The notes beneath the pieces are model-generated. The model worked only from the letters and a program-made list of their open reading frames with translations. It had not been told where the DNA came from and searched no databases. The translations under genes and the position numbers were made by a program. This document shows, one piece after another, positions 6,433-11,691 of a stretch of 11,691 nt of DNA (its first letter is position 1; every line of letters starts with the position of its first letter). Origin of the DNA: Chlorobiales bacterium (GTDB lineage: Bacteria; Bacteroidota; Chlorobiia; Chlorobiales; Chlorobiaceae). The stretch covers positions 1 to 11,691 of the forward strand of contig JAKSDC010000169.1 of NCBI GenBank assembly GCA_022360275.1, written 5' to 3'.

Positions 6433-6618
6433 ATGGCACTTTACATTACCGAAGAATGCACCTATTGTGCAGCCTGCGAGCCAGAATGTCCGACAAGCGC
6501 TATCTCAGCCGGTGACGATATCTATATTATCGATCCAAACTCCTGCAACGAGTGTGAAGGTCTCGATGAGCAGGCCTGTGTAGCCGTTTGCCCTGCAGAG
6601 TGCATCGTACAGGGATAA
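6433..6618 (+). CDS. 2[4Fe-4S] ferredoxin (second copy)
   Basis: A 61-residue soluble ferredoxin of the same type as its neighbour, and from memory very close to the classically sequenced Chlorobium limicola ferredoxin (start ALYITEECTYC, end ECIVQG). Cluster cysteines are Cys9, 12, 15 and 19, then Cys38, 41, 49 and 53, with a seven-residue loop where the first copy has eight. Cys57 is an additional non-ligand cysteine. About the first 20 residues and the CVAVCP segment are nearly the same in both copies, showing an old tandem duplication. GAGAGGAAG directly before the ATG is a good ribosome binding site. A terminator at 6644-6677 ends the transcript. High expression is expected for the main electron carrier of a phototroph. 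The two copies may differ in redox potential or partner; the sequence does not show how. Confidence 0.97.
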   Translation: MALYITEECTYCAACEPECPTSAISAGDDIYIIDPNSCNECEGLDEQACVAVCPAECIVQG

Positions 6619-6643
6619 GGAGTTATTCGCATCTCTTTCATAG

Positions 6644-6677
6644 AAAAAAGCGGCTGGATTTTTCTGCCGCTTTTTTT
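6644..6677 (+). terminator. Rho-independent terminator after the second ferredoxin gene
   Basis: AAAAAAGCGGC (6644-6654) pairs with GCCGCTTTTTT (6666-6676) over an 11-base loop, and the right arm runs into a T-tract. It lies 25 bases after the stop codon and separates the ferredoxins from the chlorophyll synthase operon. Confidence 0.92.
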
Positions 6678-6727
6678 ATTTCCTCTCCCCTTTTTATCCT
6701 ACCGCGAAACCGGTGAGTCCCGAGCAG

Positions 6728-6745
6728 AAAATCTACGTAGAATTT
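6728..6745. promoter_or_regulatory. Near-perfect 18-base palindrome upstream of the chlorophyll synthase gene
   Basis: The 18 bases are palindromic around the central ACGT except for one mismatched pair: nine-base half-sites AAAATCTAC and GTAGAATTT. It ends 30 bases before the GTG start, in the region where the operon promoter should lie. It looks like a dimeric repressor or activator site. The binding protein is unknown. Confidence 0.45.
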
Positions 6746-6775
6746 GTGATATGCAGTTCGGTTCTTTAGCTTTAC

Positions 6776-7786
6776 GTGTTATTTTTACAACATCATAAAC
6801 ACAGCTGGGTGAGCGATTTTTTCCTCAAAAAGCGTTCCGCTGATCGGCGGGACCTCAATGTCCGTAAACTCATCTCTCCGGGAAAGAGATCGGCAGAACA
6901 CCTCTCGAAAATCGCCCTGCTCATACGCTTCCTGAAACCTGTCACCTGGATTCCCGTCATCTGGAGCTTCTTGTGCGGCGCTGTTGCCAGTGGCGCCTTT
7001 GGCTGGCAGGATTTTCTCGGCATAAAGTTCTTCCTCGGCATCCTGCTTACCGGCCCGCTTGCAAGCGGAACCTGCCAGATGCTCAATGATTATTTCGACC
7101 GCGATCTGGATGAGATCAACGAACCGCGGCGCCCTATCCCGAACGGCCAAATATCACTTAGAAACGCCACAATCCTGATAGCCGTATGGTCATTGCTCTC
7201 GGTGCTTGTCGGCTACCTGATACATCCGCTGATAGCCCTGTACGTGATTATCGGCATCATCAATGCACACCTCTACAGCGCCAATCCCATAAAACTCAAA
7301 AAAAGGCTCTGGGCCGGCAACATCATTGTAGCCGTTTCCTACCTCGTTATCCCATGGCTTGCCGGAGAAATCGCCTATAACCCGGAATTCACCCTGCAAT
7401 CCCTTTTTCCTTCGCTTGTGGTTGCCACGCTTTTTACCATTTCGAGTACGGGAACCATGACCATTAACGATTTCAAATCAGTTGAAGGAGACCGGCAAAT
7501 AGGGGTGAGGACATTGCCTGTAGTGTTCGGAGATAAAAATGCAGCCATCATTGCAGCGGTTCTGATCAATCTCGGTCAGCTGATGGCAGCTGTGTATATG
7601 CTCATGCTTGGGCAGCCTCTTTTCGCCCTGATCGTGGCTCTGCTCATCATTCCCCAGTTTTATCTGCAGTTCGGCCTTGTCAGGTCGCCAAAAACAATGG
7701 ATATACGCTACAACGCAATTGCCCAGAACTTTCTGGTTGCCGGTATGCTTGTATGCGCCCTGGCGATAAAAAATTTCAGGTTATGA
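6776..7786 (+). CDS. chlG: Chlorophyll a / bacteriochlorophyll synthase, UbiA superfamily
   Basis: An integral-membrane prenyltransferase that esterifies (bacterio)chlorophyllide with a geranylgeranyl or phytyl diphosphate, the last step of pigment synthesis. The LKPVTWIPVIWSFLCG opening (53-68) is the family hallmark. The first Asp-rich motif is NDYFDRDLDEINEPRRPIP (104-122), and the second is NDFKSVEGDRQ (231-241), both needed for Mg-diphosphate binding. About eight or nine hydrophobic segments alternate with short loops. Green sulfur bacteria carry several paralogues (ChlG, BchG, BchK). The C-terminal YNAIAQNFLVAGMLVCALAI looks more like cyanobacterial ChlG than purple-bacterial BchG, so ChlG is preferred, but BchG is possible. 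The start is uncertain: GTG at 6776 has no ribosome binding site, and the first 27 or so residues are not family-like. GTG at 6809 is an alternative. The stop overlaps the next start as ATGA. Confidence 0.88.
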   Translation: MLFLQHHKHSWVSDFFLKKRSADRRDLNVRKLISPGKRSAEHLSKIALLIRFLKPVTWIPVIWSFLCGAVASGAFGWQDFLGIKFFLGILLTGPLASGTCQMLNDYFDRDLDEINEPRRPIPNGQISLRNATILIAVWSLLSVLVGYLIHPLIALYVIIGIINAHLYSANPIKLKKRLWAGNIIVAVSYLVIPWLAGEIAYNPEFTLQSLFPSLVVATLFTISSTGTMTINDFKSVEGDRQIGVRTLPVVFGDKNAAIIAAVLINLGQLMAAVYMLMLGQPLFALIVALLIIPQFYLQFGLVRSPKTMDIRYNAIAQNFLVAGMLVCALAIKNFRL

Positions 7787-8202
7787 CCTATTCCAAAATC
7801 ATACAGATCACTACCAAAGGGTTCTCGGATATCATCGACCTGACGAACAGGGTCGAGAACGTTATCGGCGAATCGAGCATCAGAGAAGGTATTGCCAATA
7901 TCTCGGCGATAGGCTCGACAGCATCGATAACCACCATGGAATTCGAGCCGGCTCTTGTTGAAGACTTCAGGGAAAAGCTTGAACAACTCATTTCCAGCAA
8001 AGAGCGCAGCCGCCATTCGGAAACATGGGGAGATGATAACGGCTTCTCACATATGAGAGCGTCGCTCATGGGTCCCGGCGTGACAATGCCGGTCAGCGAG
8101 GGAAAACTGGTACGGGGAACATGGCAGCAGATCGTCTATATCGATCATGACAACCGTTCAAGAGATCGCGAAGTGTTCGTTCAGATCATCGGTGAACAAT
8201 AA
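7783..8202 (+). CDS. YjbQ/UPF0047 family protein
   Basis: A protein of 139 residues of the YjbQ (UPF0047) family, a small trimeric beta-fold protein of poorly known role. Some members show secondary thiamine-phosphate synthase activity. The C-terminal half is highly typical: WGDDNGFSHMRASLMGPG, then SEGKLVRGTWQQIVYIDHD and REVFVQIIGE. Where many bacterial members read PHTTAS, this one reads IGSTASITTMEFEP, so the usual histidine is replaced; I recall this variant from archaeal and some bacterial members. The frame is open upstream to an ATG at 7753. However, the ATG at 7783 overlaps the synthase stop as ATGA and gives exactly the family length, so I choose it. Co-translation with a chlorophyll synthase is notable, but no functional link is known to me. 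The GT2 gene follows after 14 bases. Confidence 0.9.
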   Translation: MTYSKIIQITTKGFSDIIDLTNRVENVIGESSIREGIANISAIGSTASITTMEFEPALVEDFREKLEQLISSKERSRHSETWGDDNGFSHMRASLMGPGVTMPVSEGKLVRGTWQQIVYIDHDNRSRDREVFVQIIGEQ

Positions 8203-8216
8203 TTCCGGGCGAACAG

Positions 8217-8846
8217 ATGAACTTTTCCCACATACCCGAAATATCTATCATATTGCCGACTTACAACCGTGAAGCACGTCTCGTCCGAGCCGTGCAAAGC
8301 GTTATCGACCAGACATTCACGGACTGGGAACTGCTGATCGTCGACGACGGCAGTACCGACAATACCTTTGAACATGCTTCGGAATTCATGGAACAGCATA
8401 ATACGATCCGTTACATGAAACACTCCAACCGCAAGCCTGCCCTTTCCAGAAACGCCGGTATCCAGGCCTCGTTCGGACGCTATATTACTTTTCTCGACAG
8501 CGACGATTACTACCTGCCGGAACATCTTGCATCACGTTTCGGCTACCTTGAAACCCATCCTGAAACCGATCTTCTCTCGGGAGGATTCTGCGGTGACGAC
8601 GATGTCTATGTTGCCGACTGTCATCATCCTGAGAGGAAAATTCACATTCAGAAATGCATTCTGGGCGCAACCCTTTTCGGGACACGAGACCTGTTCTTTT
8701 CGCTCGGCGGTTTCGAAGATCTCGATTATGCGGAAGACACCGAGTTCTGGACACGTGCATCCGAACGCTTTTCCGTACAGAAACTCTCCGAACCGAAAAC
8801 CTATGTCTACGAACGTTCCGATGACAGCATCACCAGGAACAGATGA
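8217..8846 (+). CDS. Family 2 (GT-A) glycosyltransferase
   Basis: A 209-residue inverting glycosyltransferase domain of the GT2 family. ISIILPTYNR (9-18) is the first Rossmann strand, VDDGSTDNT (42-50) binds the nucleotide sugar, and the metal-binding DxD-type motif is DSDD (94-97) in ITFLDSDDYYLP. The likely catalytic acidic pair is Glu173-Asp174 in YAEDTEFWTRA. There is no membrane helix or C-terminal extension, so the protein is a minimal cytoplasmic enzyme. Donor and acceptor are unknown; LPS, exopolysaccharide or glycolipid synthesis are all possible. It starts 14 bases after yjbQ and probably belongs to the same transcript as the chlorophyll synthase. That would be compatible with a chlorosome or membrane glycolipid role, but that is speculation. 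No Shine-Dalgarno is obvious. Confidence 0.92.
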   Translation: MNFSHIPEISIILPTYNREARLVRAVQSVIDQTFTDWELLIVDDGSTDNTFEHASEFMEQHNTIRYMKHSNRKPALSRNAGIQASFGRYITFLDSDDYYLPEHLASRFGYLETHPETDLLSGGFCGDDDVYVADCHHPERKIHIQKCILGATLFGTRDLFFSLGGFEDLDYAEDTEFWTRASERFSVQKLSEPKTYVYERSDDSITRNR

Positions 8847-8850
8847 AAGA

Positions 8851-8886
8851 GTTGTTGACTTGTTGATGCGTTGAATTGTTGAACTG
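8851..8886. repeat. GTTGA-rich dispersed intergenic repeat
   Basis: Four imperfect GTTGA-type units (TTGTTGA, TTGTTGA, GTTGAA, TTGTTGAA) run from five bases after the GT2 stop. The reverse complement of 8871-8886 matches the pth leader repeat (101-116) at 15 of 16 bases. It therefore belongs to the same dispersed family in the opposite orientation. Confidence 0.55.
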
Positions 8887-8977
8887 TGAGAGAGAAAATA
8901 AAGGCGCTTGATCCTCGAGCCGATTTGTCACTTTTCATCGTAATCGAAAAACATTAGTCATTTTTCAATATTCATTA

Positions 8978-9119
8978 GGGCACCTCTAAAAAGTGTCATG
9001 AGCGGTTCGAGTGCAAGGCGGATGGAGCGCAGAAACCGGAGCGTACTGATTGTACGTGAGGATTTCGAGCACCACCCAACGCAGCAATCGAGACGCGCAA
9101 TAAGTTTTTAGAGGTACCC
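8978..9119. mobile_element. MITE-like palindromic element with 15-base terminal inverted repeats
   Basis: The ends GGGCACCTCTAAAAA (8978-8992) and TTTTTAGAGGTACCC (9105-9119) are inverted copies at 14 of 15 positions. The interior is an imperfect palindrome: left arm 8978-9046 (69 bases) mirrors right arm 9052-9119 (68 bases) around a CGTAC-TGATT-GTACG centre. ATTA flanks both sides (8974-8977 and 9120-9123), a possible four-base target duplication. The element has no coding capacity, so it would need a transposase from elsewhere. The transcript could fold into one long hairpin. It sits between the GT2 gene and the LOG gene, where the LOG promoter is expected. I recall similar elements in other proteobacterial and Chlorobi genomes but cannot verify this here. 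Confidence 0.75.
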
Positions 9120-9144
9120 ATTATTCAATTATCACTTCTTCCCC

Positions 9145-9681
9145 ATGGTCAGATCCGTTACCGTATACTGCAGTTCAAGCAACCACTCACCGAAAGCGTA
9201 TTTCGAAGCCGCATCGGAACTCGGCAAGAGCCTTGCAAAACGGAATATCTCACTTGTGTTCGGCGGAGGCAATATCGGACTGATGGGCTGCATAGCAAAT
9301 GCCGTCATGCAGAACGGCGGGACGGTGCGGGGAATAATTCCCCGTTTTCTCGAAGAAAGAGAAATTGCCCACTACGGAATAACCGAACTGCACATTGTGG
9401 AAACCATGCATGAAAGAAAGATGAAGCTTGCCGAATGGGCCGACGCGTTCATCGTCCTGCCGGGGGGATTCGGCACGCTCGATGAGCTCCTTGAAGTGAT
9501 CACCTGGCGTCATCTCGGGCACCACAACAAACCGATCATACTCCTCAACATAGACGGCTTCTGGGATTCACTTCTGCAATTCTTCAATACACTTGCCGAA
9601 AACAACCTTGTCAAACCCGACCACGAAAAGCTGTATCAGGTATGCAACAGTATAGAAGATATTTTTAGGCACCTCTCCTAA
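9145..9681 (+). CDS. LOG-family protein (TIGR00730-type nucleotide 5'-monophosphate phosphoribohydrolase)
   Basis: A 178-residue Rossmann-fold protein of the LOG (Lonely Guy) family. Members hydrolyse cytokinin or purine nucleotide monophosphates to free base and ribose 5-phosphate; in many bacteria the physiological substrate is unclear. VYCSSSN (7-13) opens the fold and GGGNIGLMG (40-48) is the glycine-rich loop. MHERK (88-92) carries a conserved Arg-Lys, and PGGFGTLDE (106-114) is the family hallmark with the catalytic Glu114. Length is typical. There is no ribosome binding site before the ATG and the MITE-like element ends only 25 bases upstream, so a promoter may be supplied by the element or be very close. 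The last codons overlap GGCACCTCT, the end sequence of that element. Confidence 0.94.
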   Translation: MVRSVTVYCSSSNHSPKAYFEAASELGKSLAKRNISLVFGGGNIGLMGCIANAVMQNGGTVRGIIPRFLEEREIAHYGITELHIVETMHERKMKLAEWADAFIVLPGGFGTLDELLEVITWRHLGHHNKPIILLNIDGFWDSLLQFFNTLAENNLVKPDHEKLYQVCNSIEDIFRHLS

Positions 9682-9718
9682 CTTGTCACCTCATGGAACC
9701 TGATCGGTCAAAAAATCG

Positions 9719-9737
9719 TTAGAATTACAGATTCTAA
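9719..9737. promoter_or_regulatory. TTAGAAT-N5-ATTCTAA inverted repeat upstream of the CxxC-protein/zupT pair
   Basis: TTAGAAT (9719-9725) and ATTCTAA (9731-9737) are perfect inverted copies around TACAG, 42 bases before the start at 9779. The arms resemble the AT-rich, 7-base half-sites of Fur/PerR-type boxes, although those usually have a one-base spacer. As the genes include a metal transporter, a metal-responsive operator is reasonable. A weak hairpin ending the LOG transcript is the alternative. Confidence 0.45.
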
Positions 9738-9778
9738 AACGCCTGCATTGTCAGCCACTCAACCATACGACCAGAGAA

Positions 9779-10129
9779 ATGAAACTTGTCTTTGTCTACA
9801 ATGCCGACAGCGGTCCTGTAAGCGGCCTGTTCGATATCGGGCACAAGCTGTTCAGCCCCGAGACCTACCAGTGCGGTTTGTGCAGCCTTACCCACGACAC
9901 TTTTACTGAAAAAAGGATGTGGAAAGAGTTCAGGGAAAACTCGTCCATCGAGATGGAGTTCCTTCACAAAGATGAATTCAAACAGAAATATGGTACGGAG
10001 GAATTCAAGTATCCCGTCGTTCTTCAGCAAAATGACACACTTGAGGTTCTTCTTTCGAGAGAAGAAATCGAACAGATACCTGATGTCGAAACGCTCATAA
10101 AAATAATCGAAAAAAAGACAGCGGGATAG
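9779..10129 (+). CDS. Conserved small protein with a CxxC motif, function unknown
   Basis: A 116-residue acidic soluble protein without a signal peptide or membrane segment. I do not assign a function. It opens with a beta strand and KLVFVYNADSG (2-12), then HKLFSPETYQCGLCSLTH (22-39). Cys32, Cys35 and His39, with His22, could form a metal or redox site. The rest alternates charged helices and short strands, with KYPVVLQQ as one strand. The overall plan (strand, CxxC, later proline-preceded strand) is weakly thioredoxin-like, but the CxxC lies later than in thioredoxins. I recall conserved proteins of this type annotated as hypothetical or GTPase; no GTPase motifs are present. The zupT ATG follows 38 bases after the stop, so the two are probably co-transcribed, hinting at metal handling. 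Confidence 0.8.
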   Translation: MKLVFVYNADSGPVSGLFDIGHKLFSPETYQCGLCSLTHDTFTEKRMWKEFRENSSIEMEFLHKDEFKQKYGTEEFKYPVVLQQNDTLEVLLSREEIEQIPDVETLIKIIEKKTAG

Positions 10130-10167
10130 CCGTCAATGACCTCTTCAAAACCCCAAAGGCACCTGCC

Positions 10168-10974
10168 ATGATCTCCGAAGACATGATTCCCGCTTTAACA
10201 TTAACACTGCTTGCCGGGCTGTCAACAGGCATAGGCAGCGTTCTTGCCTTGACCGTCCACCACACAAACAAAAAATTCCTGACCTTTACCCTCGGTTTTT
10301 CGGCGGGAATCATGCTGTACGTTTCCTTCGCGGAGATACTGCCAGAAGCGCAGGCATCGATTCTCGAAGAACTGTCGGAACGCAGAGCAGCCTGGATCAC
10401 GACTGCAGCGTTTTTTGGAGGGATCTGTCTTATCTGGCTGATCGATCAGATGATGCCCCATCTTGGAAACCCGCATGAAACGTCTCTCGTCGGAGGTATC
10501 GAGGACGATCAGCCCGAAGAAAGCAAGCTTTATCGCATGGGCATTTTCACGGCTCTGGCGATAGCGATTCACAATTTTCCCGAAGGCATGGCAGTTTTTT
10601 TCAGCGCGCTTTCCGACCAGAGCCTCGGTATCGTCATTGCGGCTACTATAGCGCTGCATAACATACCCGAGGGCATGGCAGTTGCCGTGCCGGTGTACTT
10701 TGCCACCAAAAGCCGTGGAAAAGCTTTCAGCTACTCATTTCTTTCGGGGCTGGCCGAACCCCTCGGAGCGATCATAGGATATCTCCTGCTACGGCCATTC
10801 CTCACACCGCTGGTTTTCAGCCTTGTGCTTGCCGGAGTGGCGGGGATCATGGTCTATATCTCCCTCGATGAACTTCTGCCTACAGCCGAAGAATATGGAG
10901 AGCACCATTTAGCCATATCCGGGCTTGTCATCGGCATGGCTGTTATGGCACTGAGCCTCCTCCTGCTCATTTAA
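10168..10974 (+). CDS. zupT: ZIP-family zinc/divalent-metal transporter
   Basis: A 268-residue inner-membrane transporter for uptake of zinc and perhaps iron, manganese or cobalt. About eight membrane segments are visible. The two metal-site helices carry HNFPEG (135-140) and HNIPEG (164-169), the hallmark of ZupT-type ZIP proteins. SGLAEPLGA (193-201) and VYISLDELLP in a late segment are also typical. The loop between helices III and IV (about 98-122) is rich in His, Glu and Asp and may bind metal. An alternative start is Met6. It follows the CxxC protein by 38 bases, and the inverted repeat at 9719-9737 may control both. The length is close to E. coli ZupT (257 residues from memory). Confidence 0.94.
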   Translation: MISEDMIPALTLTLLAGLSTGIGSVLALTVHHTNKKFLTFTLGFSAGIMLYVSFAEILPEAQASILEELSERRAAWITTAAFFGGICLIWLIDQMMPHLGNPHETSLVGGIEDDQPEESKLYRMGIFTALAIAIHNFPEGMAVFFSALSDQSLGIVIAATIALHNIPEGMAVAVPVYFATKSRGKAFSYSFLSGLAEPLGAIIGYLLLRPFLTPLVFSLVLAGVAGIMVYISLDELLPTAEEYGEHHLAISGLVIGMAVMALSLLLLI

Positions 10975-10996
10975 AGCAGCATCATCCTCGAACTTG

Positions 10997-11029
10997 CCCT
11001 GTGAAACATTGAGCATCTATTTCACAAGG
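10997..11029. other. Inverted repeat after zupT
   Basis: CCCTGTGAAA (10997-11006) and TTTCACAAGG (11020-11029) are inverted copies at 9 of 10 positions across 13 bases. It lies 22 bases after the zupT stop, between convergent genes. It may be a transcription end signal, but no T-run follows directly. Confidence 0.4.
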
Positions 11030-11045
11030 AATGTGCCCTGGGGTT

Positions 11046-11102
11046 CTATTTTTGACTTTTTACCTTTACCTTTTGACTTTTGTTCCTTGCCTTTTGCCTT
11101 TG
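11046..11102. repeat. T-rich low-complexity repeat (TTTTGAC / TTTTGCC units)
   Basis: Degenerate units such as TTTTTGAC, TTTTTACC, TTTACC, TTTTGAC, TTTTGTTCC and TTTTGCC repeat every 6 to 9 bases. It lies between convergent zupT and the dehydrogenase gene. The regular unit on a purine-poor strand suggests slippage-type expansion. No coding capacity is credible here. Confidence 0.6.
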
Positions 11103-11118
11103 CATGATGGATGCCGCA

Positions 11119-11691
11119 TCATGTGACCTGCAACACCTTCGCTCCCCTGATCCTGCGCTGCTTGATGTCCATGAGGGCTTTATTGGCCTCTTCGAAAGGA
11201 TAAAGCTGCACTTCCGGCTTCATATCCATTTTTTTTGCTATGTCCAGAAACTCCCGCACATCTGCTGCGGTGACATTCGCGACGCTTTTGATCTCCTTTT
11301 CCATCCAGAGATGTTTAGCGTAATCGAGCTGCGTAAGCACGTCTGTATCCGACGTCTCCTTGCGGATCGCATTGATCACCAGACGGCCCGAAGGTCTGAG
11401 ATTTTCCAGGGCGGAAAGCACCGGCAGCCAGACCGGAGTGGTGTCGATGATTCCCGCTAGCGGTTCGGGAGCACTATCGGTTGTATCCCCCGCCCACACA
11501 GCCCCCAGTGAAAAGGCAAACTCCCGCTCCTCGGGATTCCGGGCAAACACATGCACCGGTGAATCGGGATAGAGGTAACTCATCATTTTCAGCACAAGAT
11601 GCGCCGAAGCCCCGAAGCCGGTCAGTCCCGCAGGCTGGCCGTTCTGGAGATTCAGAAGCTTCAACGAACGATACCCGACAGCCCCTGCGCA
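11119..11691 (-). CDS. Zinc-type alcohol dehydrogenase family protein, C-terminal part (runs off the window)
   Basis: The frame is open from the TGA at 11119-11121 to the right edge, so the window holds about the last 190 residues of a medium-chain dehydrogenase. The visible part starts with CAGAVGYRSLKLLNL, then the Rossmann segment LTGFGASAHLVLK, where GFGASA takes the place of the usual GxGxxG nucleotide-binding turn. HVFARNPEEREFAFSLGA supplies the NAD(P)-selecting strand. The rest (DTTPVWLPVLSALENL, NVTAADVREFLDIA) fits the zinc-binding alcohol dehydrogenase subfamily I know as TIGR02822. The catalytic and structural zinc ligands would lie in the missing N-terminal half. A TTG at 11662-11664 is not the true start, because family residues continue upstream. 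Substrate is unknown; NAD(P)-dependent oxidation of an alcohol or reduction of an aldehyde is expected. Confidence 0.9.
   Translation of the reverse strand, partial: CAGAVGYRSLKLLNLQNGQPAGLTGFGASAHLVLKMMSYLYPDSPVHVFARNPEEREFAFSLGAVWAGDTTDSAPEPLAGIIDTTPVWLPVLSALENLRPSGRLVINAIRKETSDTDVLTQLDYAKHLWMEKEIKSVANVTAADVREFLDIAKKMDMKPEVQLYPFEEANKALMDIKQRRIRGAKVLQVT

Noticed and set aside
7753..7782. Upstream ATG for the YjbQ-type gene
   Set aside because: It would add ten non-conserved residues inside the chlorophyll synthase gene; the ATG at 7783 forms an ATGA overlap and gives the usual family length.
8217..8846. GT2 gene as a truncated or frameshifted larger enzyme
   Set aside because: It holds all expected GT-A motifs and ends in a typical C-terminal stretch (YVYERSDDSITRN); no GT-like coding continues in other frames downstream.
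8851..8886. Possible CRISPR-like repeat (repeated GTTGA units)
   Set aside because: Units are 6-9 bases with no spacers of regular length and no cas genes nearby, so it is a simple dispersed repeat.
8890..8977. Possible small RNA or gene left of the MITE-like element
   Set aside because: No open frame with a start and ribosome binding site, and no promoter-terminator pair could be made out.

Overview
The window comes from a green sulfur bacterium (Chlorobiaceae, in the Chlorobium/Prosthecochloris/Pelodictyon range). The strongest evidence is a tandem pair of 2[4Fe-4S] ferredoxins that closely resemble, from memory, the Chlorobium limicola ferredoxins, lying directly upstream of a (bacterio)chlorophyll synthase of the UbiA superfamily. 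A heptose epimerase indicates a Gram-negative LPS core. Most genes are ordinary chromosomal housekeeping or photosynthesis genes. I see no rRNA, tRNA, CRISPR array, transposase or phage gene.

Layout. (1) 1-132: a terminator of an upstream gene and a repeat-bearing leader before pth (133-714, +). (2) 760-3229, minus strand: a compact operon transcribed hisC, then a SpoU/TrmH RNA methyltransferase (ATGA overlap), then an alpha/beta hydrolase (5-base gap). (3) 3240-3414: an AT-rich divergent intergenic region with two inverted repeats, then a small degenerate sigma-factor-like gene (3415-3837, +) closed by a good terminator. (4) hldD and phoH (3959-5935, +), with phoH starting at TTG in the same frame just after the hldD stop. 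(5) Two ferredoxins, each apparently with its own transcription signal, the second followed by a terminator. (6) chlG/bchG-like synthase, yjbQ-type protein (ATGA overlap) and a GT2 glycosyltransferase, probably co-transcribed. (7) 8847-9144: intergenic region with a GTTGA-rich repeat and a palindromic MITE-like element of about 142 bases, then a LOG-family gene. (8) A small uncharacterised CxxC protein and a ZIP-family metal transporter (zupT), preceded by a 7-5-7 inverted repeat. (9) A T-rich low-complexity repeat, then on the minus strand the 3' part of a zinc-type alcohol dehydrogenase that runs off the right edge.

How the genes fit together. The ferredoxins and the synthase both serve the type I reaction centre: the synthase attaches the isoprenoid tail to (bacterio)chlorophyllide, and the ferredoxins carry low-potential electrons from the reaction centre to reductive carbon and nitrogen metabolism. 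The other genes are general: translation (pth, RNA methylase), histidine synthesis, LPS core and RNA metabolism. I find no clearly new multi-gene system. The most interesting items are the MITE-like element, the reduced sigma-like gene with palindromes in front of it, the CxxC-protein/ZIP-transporter pair with a candidate operator, and palindromes in the promoter regions of the second ferredoxin and of the chlorophyll synthase.
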